Of a DNA stretch of 64,000 nucleotides, positions 17,432 through 27,479 are shown piece after piece; position 1 is the first letter of the stretch, and each line of letters begins with the position of its first letter. The DNA is from Streptomyces sp. NBC_01571 (GTDB lineage Bacteria > Actinomycetota > Actinomycetes > Streptomycetales > Streptomycetaceae): NCBI RefSeq assembly GCF_026339875.1, contig NZ_JAPEPZ010000001.1, forward strand, positions 8,804,001 to 8,868,000. The letters run 5' to 3'. Both the position numbers and the translations under genes were made by a program. The notes under the pieces were generated by a model. It was not told where the DNA came from, made no database searches, and worked only from the letters and a program-made list of their open reading frames with translations.

Positions 17432-18454
17432 ATGGCCATGCCACTTCGGCAGTCCATGAAGGTCGCTGCATACCTGTTTGAACAGAAGCTCAGGAAGCGG
17501 GACAAGTTCGCGCTGATTGTCGAGTTGGAACCCCTCTTCGCGTGCAATCTCGCGTGCGAGGGATGTGGCAAGATCCAGCACCCCGCCGGCGTGCTCAAGC
17601 AGCGGATGCCGGTGGCCCAGGCCGTGGGCGCCGTGCTGGAGTCCGGCGCCCCGATGGTGTCCATCGCGGGCGGCGAACCTCTGATGCACCCGCAGATCGA
17701 CGAGATCGTGCGGCAGTTGGTGGCCAAGAAGAAGTTCGTCTTCCTGTGCACCAACGCGATGTTGCTGCGCAAGAAGATGGACAAGTTCAAGCCCTCGCCG
17801 TACTTCGCGTGGGCCGTGCACATCGACGGGCTGCGTGAGCGGCACGACGAGTCCGTGGCCAAGGAAGGCGTCTTCGACGAGGCGGTCGAGGCCATCAAGG
17901 AGGCCAAGCGGCGCGGCTTCCGGGTCACCACCAACTCGACCTTCTTCAACACCGACACCCCGCAGACCGTCATCGAGGTCCTCAACTACCTCAACGACGA
18001 CCTGAAGGTGGACGAGATGATGCTCTCGCCCGCCTACGCCTATGAGAAGGCCCCCGACCAGGAGCACTTCCTCGGCGTCCAGCAGACCCGGGAACTGTTC
18101 AAGAAGGCCTTCGCGGGCGGCAACCGGCGCCGCTGGCGGCTCAACCAGAGCCCGCTCTTCCTGGACTTCCTGGAGGGCAAGGTCGACTTCCCGTGCACCG
18201 CGTGGGCGATCCCGAGCTACTCGCTCTTCGGCTGGCAGAAGCCCTGCTACCTGATGAGCGACGGGTACGTGCAGACGTACAAGCAGCTCCTCGAGGAGAC
18301 CGACTGGGACTCCTACGGCCGCGGCAAGGACGAGAGGTGCGCCAACTGCATGGCGCACTGCGGCTACGAGCCGACCGCCGTCCTCGCCACCATGGGCTCC
18401 CTCAAGGAGTCCCTGCGCGCCGCCCGCGAGACGTTCACGGAAGGCCGCGGGTGA
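17432..18454 (+). CDS. hpnH: Adenosylhopane synthase HpnH, radical SAM
   Basis: A 340-residue radical SAM enzyme that joins the 5'-deoxyadenosyl group to diploptene, the first step of side-chain extension. The cluster motif is C38-x3-C42-x2-C45 (CNLACEGC). The segment [10 protein letters not shown] is the SAM-binding GGE motif. The C-terminal half carries further cysteines in [13 protein letters not shown], in the SPASM-like position. ATG 17432 has GGAGGTGAGCCAT just upstream, 5 bp after hpnG. Confidence 0.93.
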   Translation: MAMPLRQSMKVAAYLFEQKLRKRDKFALIVELEPLFACNLACEGCGKIQHPAGVLKQRMPVAQAVGAVLESGAPMVSIAGGEPLMHPQIDEIVRQLVAKKKFVFLCTNAMLLRKKMDKFKPSPYFAWAVHIDGLRERHDESVAKEGVFDEAVEAIKEAKRRGFRVTTNSTFFNTDTPQTVIEVLNYLNDDLKVDEMMLSPAYAYEKAPDQEHFLGVQQTRELFKKAFAGGNRRRWRLNQSPLFLDFLEGKVDFPCTAWAIPSYSLFGWQKPCYLMSDGYVQTYKQLLEETDWDSYGRGKDERCANCMAHCGYEPTAVLATMGSLKESLRAARETFTEGRG

Positions 18455-18458
18455 CGTC

Positions 18459-19616
<1,158 letters not shown>

Positions 19617-19644
19617 TCAGCACGGACCGAGAGGGGGCCCGAGC

Positions 19645-21543
19645 GTGACGATTCTGGAGAGCATCCGGGGACCACGCGACCTGAAGGCGCTGTCCGAGGC
19701 GGAGGTCGGTGAACTGGCCGATGAGATCCGGGAGTTCCTGGTGCACGCGGTCGCCAGGACCGGTGGACATCTCGGGCCCAATCTGGGGGTGGTGGAACTC
19801 TCCATCGCACTCCACAGGGTCTTCGAGTCACCCGTCGACCGCATCCTGTGGGACACCGGTCACCAGAGCTATGTGCACAAGCTGTTGACGGGACGTCAGG
19901 ACTTCTCCAAGCTGCGCGGCAAGGGGGGCCTGTCCGGCTACCCCTCGCGCGAGGAGTCCGAGCACGACATCATCGAGAACAGCCACGCCTCCACGGCGCT
20001 CGGCTGGGCGGACGGCCTCGCCAAGGCCCGCCAGGTGCAGGGGGAGAAGGGCCATGTCGTCGCGGTCATCGGCGACGGCGCGCTGACCGGCGGGATGGCG
20101 TGGGAGGCGCTGAACAACATCGCCGCCGCGAAGGACCGTCCGCTGATCATCGTCGTCAACGACAACGAACGCTCGTACGCGCCGACCATCGGCGGCCTCG
20201 CCAACCACCTCGCCACCCTGCGGACGACGGACAGCTACGAGAGGGTGCTGGCCTGGGGCAAGGACGTACTGCTGCGCACGCCCGTCGTCGGCCCCACGCT
20301 CTACGAGTCCCTGCACGGCGCCAAGAAGGGCTTCAAGGACGCCTTCGCACCGCAGGGCATGTTCGAGGACCTCGGACTCAAGTACGTCGGTCCGATCGAC
20401 GGACACGACACGGGAGCCGTGGAGTCCGCGCTCCGGCGCGCGAAGCGCTTCCACGGGCCGGTGCTGATCCACTGTCTGACGGAGAAGGGCCGCGGCTACG
20501 AACCCGCGCTCGCGCACGAGGAGGACCGCTTCCACACGGTGGGCGTGATGGACCCCCTCACCTGCGAGCCGCTCGCGCCCTCCAACGGGCCTTCCTGGAC
20601 CTCGGTGTTCGGCGACGAGATCGCCCGGATCGGGGAGGAGCGCGAGGACGTCGTGGCGATAACGGCGGCGATGCTGCACCCGGTGGGACTCGGCAGGTTC
20701 GCCGAGCGGTTCCCCGACCGGGTGTGGGACGTCGGGATCGCCGAGCAGCACGCCACGGTCTCCGCGGCCGGACTCGCCACGGGCGGCCTCCACCCGGTCG
20801 TCGCCGTCTACGCCACCTTCCTCAACCGGGCCTTCGACCAGCTCCTGATGGACGTCGCGCTGCACCGCTGCGGCGTCACCTTCGTACTGGACCGGGCCGG
20901 TGTCACCGGCGTCGACGGCGCCTCGCACAACGGCATGTGGGACATGTCCGTCCTGCAGGTCGTGCCGGGCCTCAGGATCGCCGCGCCGCGCGACGCCGAC
21001 CAACTCCGCGCCCAGTTGCGGGAGGCGGTCGCCGTCGACGACGCGCCGACACTCATCCGCTTCCCGAAGGAGTCGGTGGGCCCGGCGATCCCGGCGACCG
21101 ACCGGGTGGGTGGCCTCGACGTCCTGCACCGGTCCGCCGAGACCCCGCAGGTCCTCCTGGTGGCCGTCGGCGTCATGGCGCCGGTCTGCCTCCAAGCCGC
21201 CGAACTGCTGGAGGCCCGGGGCATCGGCTGCACGGTCGTCGACCCGCGCTGGGTCAAACCCGTCGACCCGGCCCTGCCCGGCCTCGCGGCCGAACACCGG
21301 CTCGTGGCGGTCGTCGAGGACAACAGCCGGGCGGCCGGCGTGGGCTCGGCGGTCGCGCTGGCCCTGGGGGACGCCGAAGTAGACGTACCCGTAAGGAGGT
21401 TCGGGATTCCGGAGCAGTTCCTCGCGCACGCCAAGCGCGCGGAAGTGCTGGCCGACATCGGGCTCACGCCCGTCGAGATCGCCGGGCGGATCGGGGCCGG
21501 CCTGGCAGTCAAGGACGAGCTGTCCAAGGAGAAACAGGAATGA
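19645..21543 (+). CDS. dxs: 1-Deoxy-D-xylulose-5-phosphate synthase
   Basis: A 632-residue thiamine-diphosphate enzyme that condenses pyruvate and glyceraldehyde 3-phosphate, the entry step of the MEP pathway. The TPP motif begins at G143-D-G and continues [12 protein letters not shown]. Other landmarks are [15 protein letters not shown], the central [11 protein letters not shown] segment and the catalytic Glu of DVGIAEQHA. The start is GTG 19645 and the end overlaps hpnO by 4 bp (ATGA). Confidence 0.96.
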   Translation: MTILESIRGPRDLKALSEAEVGELADEIREFLVHAVARTGGHLGPNLGVVELSIALHRVFESPVDRILWDTGHQSYVHKLLTGRQDFSKLRGKGGLSGYPSREESEHDIIENSHASTALGWADGLAKARQVQGEKGHVVAVIGDGALTGGMAWEALNNIAAAKDRPLIIVVNDNERSYAPTIGGLANHLATLRTTDSYERVLAWGKDVLLRTPVVGPTLYESLHGAKKGFKDAFAPQGMFEDLGLKYVGPIDGHDTGAVESALRRAKRFHGPVLIHCLTEKGRGYEPALAHEEDRFHTVGVMDPLTCEPLAPSNGPSWTSVFGDEIARIGEEREDVVAITAAMLHPVGLGRFAERFPDRVWDVGIAEQHATVSAAGLATGGLHPVVAVYATFLNRAFDQLLMDVALHRCGVTFVLDRAGVTGVDGASHNGMWDMSVLQVVPGLRIAAPRDADQLRAQLREAVAVDDAPTLIRFPKESVGPAIPATDRVGGLDVLHRSAETPQVLLVAVGVMAPVCLQAAELLEARGIGCTVVDPRWVKPVDPALPGLAAEHRLVAVVEDNSRAAGVGSAVALALGDAEVDVPVRRFGIPEQFLAHAKRAEVLADIGLTPVEIAGRIGAGLAVKDELSKEKQE

Positions 21544-22940
21544 CCACCCCTTCCGGAAAACGGGAGTTCGACCTCGGCGCGCTGCTGGCCGAGCGCGGGG
21601 CCGAGCGCTACGAGCTGCACACCAAGTACCTGAACCACCAGCTCCCGCGCATGCTGCACACCATCGGCTTCGACAAGGTGTACGAGCGGGCCGAGGGCGC
21701 GCACTTCTGGGACGCGGACGGCAACGACTACCTGGACATGCTCGCCGGGTTCGGGGTGATGGGCCTGGGCCGCCATCACCCCGTCGTCCGCCAGGCGCTG
21801 CACGACGTCCTGGACGCCTCGCTCGCCGACCTCACCCGCTTCGACTGCCAGCCCCTGCCCGGACTGCTGGCGGAGAAGCTGCTCGCGCACAGCCCGCACC
21901 TGGACCGGGTGTTCTTCGCCAACAGCGGTACGGAGGCCGTGGAGACCGCCCTGAAGTTCGCCCGGTACGCCACCGGCAGGCCGAGGATCCTCTACTGCTC
22001 CCACGCCTTCCACGGGCTGACCACCGGGTCGCTGTCCGTGAACGGCGAGGACGGGTTCCGTGACGGCTTCGCCCCGCTGCTGCCCGACACCGCCGTCCCG
22101 CTCGGCGACCTCGACGCGCTGGCCCGCGAGCTGAAGCGGGGCGACGTCGCCGGGCTCATCGTCGAGCCCATCCAGGGCAAGGGCGTGCACGAGGCCCCGC
22201 CCGGCTATCTGCGCGCCGCCCAGGAGTTGCTGCACCGGCACAAGGCGCTGCTCATCGCCGACGAGGTGCAGACGGGTCTGGGGCGGACCGGGGACTTCTA
22301 CGCCTACCAGCACGAGGACGGCGTGGAACCCGACCTGGTCTGCGTGGCGAAGGCTCTGTCCGGCGGCTACGTGCCGGTCGGCGCCACCCTCGGCAAGGAC
22401 TGGATCTTCAAGAAGGTCTACTCGTCGATGGACCGGGTCCTCGTCCACTCGGCGAGCTTCGGGTCCAACGCGCAGGCCATGGCGGCCGGCCTCGCCGTGC
22501 TCTCGGTGATGGAGAACGAGCAGGTCGTCGCGAACGCGCGGGCCACGGGAGAGCAGTTGAAGACCCGGCTCGCGGCGCTCGTCGACACGTACGAGCTGCT
22601 CAGCGACGTCCGCGGCCGGGGGCTGATGATCGGCATCGAGTTCGGACGGCCCAAGTCGCTGAAGCTGCGCAGCCGCTGGACCATGCTGCAGGCCGCGCGC
22701 AAGGGGCTCTTCGCGCAGATGGTCGTCGTCCCGCTGCTGCAGCGGCACCGCATCCTCACCCAGGTCTCCGGGGACCACCTGGAGGTGATCAAACTGATCC
22801 CGCCGCTGATCGTCGGTGAGCGGGACGTGGACCGGTTCATGGAGGCCTTCGTCGCCGTGATGGACGACGCGCACAGCGGTGGCGGGCTGATGTGGGACTT
22901 CGGGAAGACGCTGGTCAAGCAGGCGGTGGCGAACCGCTAA
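21540..22940 (+). CDS. hpnO: Aspartate aminotransferase-family enzyme HpnO
   Basis: A 466-residue class III PLP aminotransferase. HpnO-type enzymes put the terminal amino group on bacteriohopanetetrol precursors to give aminobacteriohopanetriol. Visible features are [18 protein letters not shown], the Asp of [15 protein letters not shown] and the PLP lysine K271 in [14 protein letters not shown]. It is the last enzyme of the operon. Its TAA is the first base triplet shared with a MITE-like remnant, which may also serve as the operon's terminator. Confidence 0.9.
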   Translation: MTTPSGKREFDLGALLAERGAERYELHTKYLNHQLPRMLHTIGFDKVYERAEGAHFWDADGNDYLDMLAGFGVMGLGRHHPVVRQALHDVLDASLADLTRFDCQPLPGLLAEKLLAHSPHLDRVFFANSGTEAVETALKFARYATGRPRILYCSHAFHGLTTGSLSVNGEDGFRDGFAPLLPDTAVPLGDLDALARELKRGDVAGLIVEPIQGKGVHEAPPGYLRAAQELLHRHKALLIADEVQTGLGRTGDFYAYQHEDGVEPDLVCVAKALSGGYVPVGATLGKDWIFKKVYSSMDRVLVHSASFGSNAQAMAAGLAVLSVMENEQVVANARATGEQLKTRLAALVDTYELLSDVRGRGLMIGIEFGRPKSLKLRSRWTMLQAARKGLFAQMVVVPLLQRHRILTQVSGDHLEVIKLIPPLIVGERDVDRFMEAFVAVMDDAHSGGGLMWDFGKTLVKQAVANR

Positions 22941-22992
22941 GGGCTGTCCCGTAATCACCGGTGGATCAGTGCGCGGGGATCACGGGACAGCG
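22940..22992. mobile_element. Internally deleted MITE-like element
   Basis: This 53-bp inverted repeat begins AGGGCTGTCCCGTAATC and ends GGGGATCACGGGACAGC. Its left half matches one end of the 162-bp element at 39530-39691, including the following GGTGGATCAGYGCGC. Its right half matches the other end. The central ~110 bp present in the larger copy are missing. The right tip has lost its last few bases. It starts on the final base of the hpnO stop codon. Confidence 0.7.
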
Positions 22993-23002
22993 GTCAGGCC
23001 CC

Positions 23003-23051
23003 GTCCGCCCTTTCCCGTCCGGCACCACCTGCCCGACGGGAAAGGGCGGAC
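23003..23051. terminator. Perfect 17-bp inverted repeat
   Basis: GTCCGCCCTTTCCCGTC at 23003-23019 is complemented exactly by 23035-23051, with a 15-nt loop. It lies between the hopanoid operon and murJ and can act as a terminator in either direction. No poly-T follows. Confidence 0.7.
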
Positions 23052-23195
23052 TCGCCCCATGGGCGGACACGAGGCATCCGCGTCCCGCACGGTCCCAGGG
23101 CCCGGCGTGTCCGTTCGCCGCGCCACGTCGACGGGAGACCGCGGGCCCATCGGGGAACCCGGGCCCGGCCGATCTCCACGCCGTAGATTGGGCGC

Positions 23196-24884
23196 ATGGC
23201 GGAGGGGACGCAGGGCGAGGCGAGAACACGGTTACCGGGGAAACGGAAGCGGGGGCGGCACGCCGCCGCGAAACCCGGCGCGGCAAAGGGCGGGCTGACG
23301 CGCTCGTCGGTGCTGATGGCGGCGGGGACGGTGGTGTCACGGGCGACGGGCCTGCTGAGAACAGTCCTACAGGCCGGAGCACTCGGGACGGGACTGCTGG
23401 CCACGACGTACAACCAGGCCAACGTGGTGCCGGCGAGCCTGTACTTCCTGCTCATCGGCGGCGCGCTGAACTCCGTACTGGTACCGCAGTTGGTGAGGGC
23501 CAGAATGGAGCAGCCCGATGGCGGACGTGCCTTCGAGCAGCGCCTGGTCACCCTCACGATGTCCGTGCTGGGAGTCGGCACGCTGCTGGCCGTCCGGGCG
23601 GCACCGCAGATCATCAGCCTCTATCAGAGCGACTCACCCGCCAACCACGAAGCGTTCCGGCTGACGGTGGTCTTCGCGCGGTTCCTGCTCCCGCAGATCT
23701 TCTTCTACGGACTGTTCAGCATCCTGGGCCAAGTGCTCAACGCCCGGAACCGGTTCGGCGCGATGATGTGGACCCCCGTCCTCAACAACGTCGTCCTGAT
23801 CTCCATGTTCGGCGTATACCTCGGCATGATGACCGTTCCGGACTCGGTCCAGGACGTCACGCGGACCCAGGTCACGCTGCTCGGCGCCGGCACCACACTC
23901 GCCCTGGCGGTCCAGGCCCTTGCCCTGATCCCCTTCGCCAGGGCGGCCGGCTTCCGTTTCCGCCCACGCTTCGACTGGCGCGGCACAGGCCTGGGCAAGA
24001 GTGTCAGCGCGGCCCGCTGGACCCTGCTGTTCGTCCTGACCAACCTCGTGGCCGGCACGGTGGTGACGCGCTACGCCTCCGCCGCGGACACGGCATTGCC
24101 CCATGGCGGCGTGGGCTTCTCCGCCTATACCTACGCGCAGACCATCTGGTCGCTGCCGCAGTCGGTCATCACCGTCTCGCTGGTCACCGCCCTGCTGCCG
24201 CGGATGAGCCGGGCCGTCGCCGAACACCGCCTGGACGACATGCGCGGCGACCTCTCCCGGGCCCTGCGGATCAGCGGCGTCGTCATCGTTCCCGCCGCCT
24301 TCTTCTTCGTCGCCCTCGGCCCGCAGACGGCGCAGGTGATCTTCGCCCACGGAGCAGCCGATCCGGCGTCCATCGTGCCGCTGGGACAGATGCTCCAGGC
24401 CTTCGGACTCGGCCTGATCCCCTTCTCGGCGCAGTACATGCTGCTGCGCGGCTTCTACGCCTTCGAGGACACCCGAACCCCGTTCTGGACGGCCGTGTGG
24501 ATCAGCACGGCAGACATCGCCCTGGCCACCGCCTGCCATCTGCTGATGCCCCCGCGATGGGCCGTCACCGGCCTGGCCGGCGCCTACGCCGCCTCGTACG
24601 CCATCGGCCTGCTCATCACCGCGCTGCTGCTGCGACGACGCCTCGAAGGCCGGCTGGACGGCAAAAGGCTGTGCCGCACCTACGGCAGGCTGACGGGCGC
24701 TGCCCTCGCGGCAGGAGCGCTGGGCTGGGTCGTGGCGCGCTCGTCCTCCGCCACCGTCACGTCGGCCACCTGGTCGCCCGTCCTGGGCCTCGCCGCAGGA
24801 GGCCTCACGATGCTCGTGGCGTTCGTGCTGCTCGCACGATTTCTGAAGGTCAGCGAGGTGCGGAGCCTGCCGGGGCTGGGGTGA
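23196..24884 (+). CDS. MurJ/MviN-family lipid II flippase (additional copy)
   Basis: A 562-residue polytopic protein of the MOP superfamily. MurJ flips lipid-linked peptidoglycan precursor across the membrane. A Lys/Arg-rich cytoplasmic N-terminus is followed by the family opening LMAAGTVVSRATGLLRTVL and about 14 membrane spans, with FLLPQIFFYGLFSILGQVLN and ALLPRMSRAVAEHRLDDM. The ATG at 23196 is preceded by only weak complementarity to 16S. Streptomyces normally carry an essential murJ near the origin with a long C-terminal extension; this short copy is probably accessory. It sits between hpnO and the regulator that I remember as their direct neighbour in S. coelicolor. Confidence 0.88.
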   Translation: MAEGTQGEARTRLPGKRKRGRHAAAKPGAAKGGLTRSSVLMAAGTVVSRATGLLRTVLQAGALGTGLLATTYNQANVVPASLYFLLIGGALNSVLVPQLVRARMEQPDGGRAFEQRLVTLTMSVLGVGTLLAVRAAPQIISLYQSDSPANHEAFRLTVVFARFLLPQIFFYGLFSILGQVLNARNRFGAMMWTPVLNNVVLISMFGVYLGMMTVPDSVQDVTRTQVTLLGAGTTLALAVQALALIPFARAAGFRFRPRFDWRGTGLGKSVSAARWTLLFVLTNLVAGTVVTRYASAADTALPHGGVGFSAYTYAQTIWSLPQSVITVSLVTALLPRMSRAVAEHRLDDMRGDLSRALRISGVVIVPAAFFFVALGPQTAQVIFAHGAADPASIVPLGQMLQAFGLGLIPFSAQYMLLRGFYAFEDTRTPFWTAVWISTADIALATACHLLMPPRWAVTGLAGAYAASYAIGLLITALLLRRRLEGRLDGKRLCRTYGRLTGAALAAGALGWVVARSSSATVTSATWSPVLGLAAGGLTMLVAFVLLARFLKVSEVRSLPGLG

Positions 24885-25047
24885 ACGCCCGGTCCCGACC
24901 GCGTCGCAGCGGCCGGTCACCGGCGGCCGCGACCGGGCGCGAGCGGACCTCTGACCTTGGCGGCGGTCTTGGGCGACGGCGCGAGGTCGCGACGGAGGCT
25001 CTCCGGCTTCCCGCACCTCGCCCGCCGGGACGCCGCCGACGACCCCT

Positions 25048-25082
25048 TTGCCTCTGAGGCAAGTAATTTGCCCGAGAGGCAA
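25048..25082 (+). promoter_or_regulatory. Paired palindromic operator upstream of the XRE-cupin gene
   Basis: Two 15-bp dyads occur: TTGCCTC-T-GAGGCAA at 25048-25062 (perfect) and TTGCCCG-A-GAGGCAA at 25068-25082 (one mismatched pair). Their centres are exactly 20 bp apart, so two dimers would bind on the same face of the helix. The site ends 21 bp before the ATG at 25104 and fits autoregulation. Confidence 0.65.
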
Positions 25083-25103
25083 GATTGCGGCTCAATGGAG
25101 TGC

Positions 25104-25757
25104 ATGAGCCCCATCGAGCCGGGGGCGGCCGGTACGCCGCCCGAGCCCGGGACAGCCGACGCCCTGCCCGTCGTCGCGCCGCAGTTGCGTGAACTGCGCC
25201 GGCGCGCCGCACTGACCCTGGAGGCCGCGGCCCACGCCGCGGGGCTCTCGGCCGCCCACCTCTCCCGGCTGGAGACGGGGCAGCGCCAGCCCTCGCTGCC
25301 GATGCTGCTCGCCCTCGCCCGCATCTACGGTACGACGGTCTCGGAGCTGCTGGGCGAAAGGGTCGCCGAACGTGACGCCATCGTCCGGGCCGCCGACATG
25401 GAGCCGACCGCGGCGGGCGGCTGGACCTACTGGCAGGCCGGTTCCCCGGGCCGCGGGATGCAGGCGCTGCGGGTGCACGTCCCCTACGGCTCCCAGGGCG
25501 ACATCGTGCGCGTCCATCCCGGCGAGGAGTGGCTCCACGTCCTCCAGGGGCGGCTGCGGCTGCGCCTCGGGGACACCACGCAGGTGCTCGCGCCCGGGGA
25601 CAGCGCGCACTTCGACTCGCTGACCCCGCACCGCATTGCCGCCGCCGATCAGGCGGGGGCCGATCTCCTCTTCGTACACACCCTGTTGCAGAGCCCCGCC
25701 GCCGCGCTGTGCCTCGGCCCGGCGGCGGCGCACCCGACCCTGGGAGAGATGTCATGA
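25104..25757 (+). CDS. XRE-family regulator with C-terminal cupin domain
   Basis: A 217-residue DNA-binding protein. Residues about 28-90 form a helix-turn-helix of the XRE type (LRELRRRAALTLEAAAHAAG, then LSAAHLSRLETGQRQPSLPM). The C-terminal half is a cupin with VHPGEEWLHVLQGRLRLRLG and APGDSAHFDSLTPH, which may sense a small ligand. ATG 25104 is chosen; ATG 25095 would add three residues. It overlaps the small membrane-protein gene by ATGA. The S. coelicolor homologue lies beside the hopanoid genes, so control of hopanoid or envelope genes is possible but unproven. Confidence 0.88.
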   Translation: MSPIEPGAAGTPPEPGTADALPVVAPQLRELRRRAALTLEAAAHAAGLSAAHLSRLETGQRQPSLPMLLALARIYGTTVSELLGERVAERDAIVRAADMEPTAAGGWTYWQAGSPGRGMQALRVHVPYGSQGDIVRVHPGEEWLHVLQGRLRLRLGDTTQVLAPGDSAHFDSLTPHRIAAADQAGADLLFVHTLLQSPAAALCLGPAAAHPTLGEMS

Positions 25758-25915
25758 CCGAACCCACGGAACCCACGGAACCCGGCCCCCGGCGGTCCAT
25801 GGAGGACAAGTTCCCCCGTGCGCTGTGGGTACGGCTGATCATCTACGTCGCCGTCGGCCACCTCTTCGCGGCCTTCATCTACCTGCTGTTCACGCTGGGA
25901 GCGCAGAACCAGTAG
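25754..25915 (+). CDS. Small single-span membrane protein (DUF6126-like)
   Basis: A 53-residue protein: a Thr/Glu/Pro repeat (TEPTEPTEP) at the N-terminus, a short amphipathic stretch, then one hydrophobic span (LIIYVAVGHLFAAFIYLLF) ending ALGAQNQ-like at the C-terminus. It overlaps the regulator gene by 4 bp. From memory this is the DUF6126 family, common in Streptomyces beside this regulator. Function unknown; the coupling suggests it works with the XRE-cupin protein at the membrane. Confidence 0.82.
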   Translation: MTEPTEPTEPGPRRSMEDKFPRALWVRLIIYVAVGHLFAAFIYLLFTLGAQNQ

Positions 25916-25968
25916 ACCGGGGGCCGGCGGACACCCGTACAGCCGAACAGCCGTACAGCCCGTGGACG

Positions 25969-26766
25969 TCAGTCGAGGAGCCGGTCGCGCAGCCGGTCGC
26001 GCAGGTCGGGAGTGAGACGCAGGGCCTGCTCCAGGTAGGTGTCGACGCCGCCCCAGGTCTCCTCGATCGTCTCGAAGGCCGCCGTCAGATACTCGGCCCG
26101 CGCGTCGAACAGCGGGCTGAGCAGCTCCATGACCTCGGGGGAGCGGGCCGTGTCCGAGGTGCCGTTGCGGTGCACCTTGTAGCGACGGTGCCGCGCGTTC
26201 GACTCCAGGTAGTCGGCGACGATGGCCTCGCGCTCGACGCCCACGGCGAGCAGCGTCACGGCTATGGACAGGCCCGCGCGGTCCTTGCCCGCCGCGCAGT
26301 GCATCAGCGCGGGCACGCTGTCCTCGGCCAGGGCGTGCAGCACCTGGGAGTGCTCGGCCGTCCGCTCGGTGATGATCGTGCGGTACGAACCGATCATCCG
26401 GTCCGCCGCCCGGCCGTCTCCGAGGTGGGCACGGAGCTGGTCGAGCTCGCCGTCGCGGACCATCTTCCAGAACTCGCTGCCGTCGGCCGGGTCCGTCAGC
26501 GGAAGGTTCACGTTCCGTACACCGGGCAGCTCGACGTCCGGCCCCTCCAGCTTCTGGTCCGAGGCATTGCGGAAGTCGAAGATCGTGTGCAGGCCCAGGG
26601 AGGAGAGGAACACGGCGTCCTCCGCTGTGGCGTGCGCGAGGTGACCACTGCGGAACAGCCGCCCGGTCCGCACCCGTCGGCCGTCCACGGTGGGCAGGCC
26701 GCCCACGTCTCGGAAGTTGCGCACTCCGGCCAGCTCGGGCTCGGTCGACGGGACCTGCTGCGTCAC
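25969..26766 (-). CDS. Tyrosine-specific protein phosphatase
   Basis: A 265-residue phosphatase of the MptpB/dual-specificity type. The P-loop C-x5-R is HCAAGKDRAG, with the conserved lysine after the cysteine loop seen in lipid- and tyrosine-phosphatases of this group. NFRDVGG near the N-terminus and RSGHL are also typical. The start is GTG 26766, placed just after TGGGAGGAGCCCCC. Upstream in-frame starts would add about 45 unlikely residues. The C-terminus is built on a short repeat, LRDRLRDRLLD. Confidence 0.88.
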   Translation of the reverse strand: MTQQVPSTEPELAGVRNFRDVGGLPTVDGRRVRTGRLFRSGHLAHATAEDAVFLSSLGLHTIFDFRNASDQKLEGPDVELPGVRNVNLPLTDPADGSEFWKMVRDGELDQLRAHLGDGRAADRMIGSYRTIITERTAEHSQVLHALAEDSVPALMHCAAGKDRAGLSIAVTLLAVGVEREAIVADYLESNARHRRYKVHRNGTSDTARSPEVMELLSPLFDARAEYLTAAFETIEETWGGVDTYLEQALRLTPDLRDRLRDRLLD

Positions 26767-27288
26767 GGGGGCTCCTCCCATAGGGCCGTCGGCACAGCTC
26801 GTCGTTGCTCGCCGACGGGAATCGCCTCTCGACGATACGACATGGGTTCCTCGGGCAATGAGTTGTCCACAGGCGCTGCCGAGCCGGGCGCACTCGGTCC
26901 GCACGGACGGGTGAAACAGGTGAAGTGCATCGGGATGCGGTGCTGTTGCACCACGGACCGCACACGGGACCGCGTGGGGATCTCGCTGCCGTGTTCATCC
27001 GACTTCGTCCCATATCGGTGCTTTGTGCCAGTTGTCACTTTAGGCATAACTGGCCCGGGAATATGGCTACATGGGATGACGTGCGTGAGCAGCGTCATAT
27101 GCGTGACGATGCGTGGCGGCGCTCCTTCCTCCATGTGCCCGCACCGCCGCGCGGATTGCCGGGTCGGAGAGATCGCCGTGCACGGAGGGTGACGGGCAAT
27201 TCGGGCATCGATCATGAAATGGGTGCGCGCGGGGATCGCGGACAGTTGTCGACGCGCTCTTCTCTCGCCTACGTTCGCCCTCAATCCG
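26767..27288. promoter_or_regulatory. Divergent intergenic region before the riboswitch
   Basis: About 520 bp with lower GC than its surroundings and no credible gene. It contains one DnaA-box-like sequence, TTGTCCACA, at 26873-26881. It also has a spaced dyad, GCCAGTT at 27027-27033 and AACTGGC at 27048-27054. A promoter for the peptidase transcript lies at its right end. Confidence 0.45.
27246..27275 (+). promoter_or_regulatory. Candidate promoter for the riboswitch-peptidase transcript
   Basis: TTGTCG at 27246-27251 and TACGTT at 27270-27275 are separated by 18 bp, a plausible vegetative-type promoter. Transcription would begin near 27282, just before the riboswitch fold. Confidence 0.5.
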
Positions 27289-27471
27289 GACGGACGCCCA
27301 ATCCTGCCGCCGCCCGGAATCCGCACTCACCCGAACGCGGCAGGAGCGGGGGATCCACAGGTACAGCGCCTGTTCCGGTCTCCGGAACGGCTAGGGGTAC
27401 AGCCGCGCTGCCGCGCGGCCGGACATCTCCAGTCCGCACCCGACAGCTCACCTCGCAGGCGCCGGAGAGGA
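27289..27471 (+). ncRNA. c-di-AMP riboswitch (ydaO-yuaA type)
   Basis: The leader of the LysM/M23 gene matches the actinobacterial ydaO pattern. An AATCCTGCCGC stem (27302-27310) pairs with GCGGCAGGA (27337-27345), followed by GCGGGGGATCCACAGGTAC. A GGGGTACAG block follows, and the conserved 3' end CCGACAGCTCACCTCGCAGG (27440-27459) runs into GCGCCGGAGAGG. The last helix borders the ribosome site GAGAGGA, about 10 nt before the ATG at 27480. In Streptomyces this class represses cell-wall hydrolase genes when c-di-AMP is high. The assignment is from pattern memory, not a covariance search. Confidence 0.82.
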
Positions 27472-27479
27472 AATGCGCC

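Noticed and set aside
23634..25082. Long antisense open frames such as the 482-codon frame opposite murJ
   Set aside because: High GC keeps stops rare on the opposite strand. Codon bias and homology both favour murJ on the plus strand.
26873..26881. Replication origin or DnaA-controlled site (TTGTCCACA)
   Set aside because: A single box with no cluster and no dnaA/dnaN genes nearby; expected by chance at this size.
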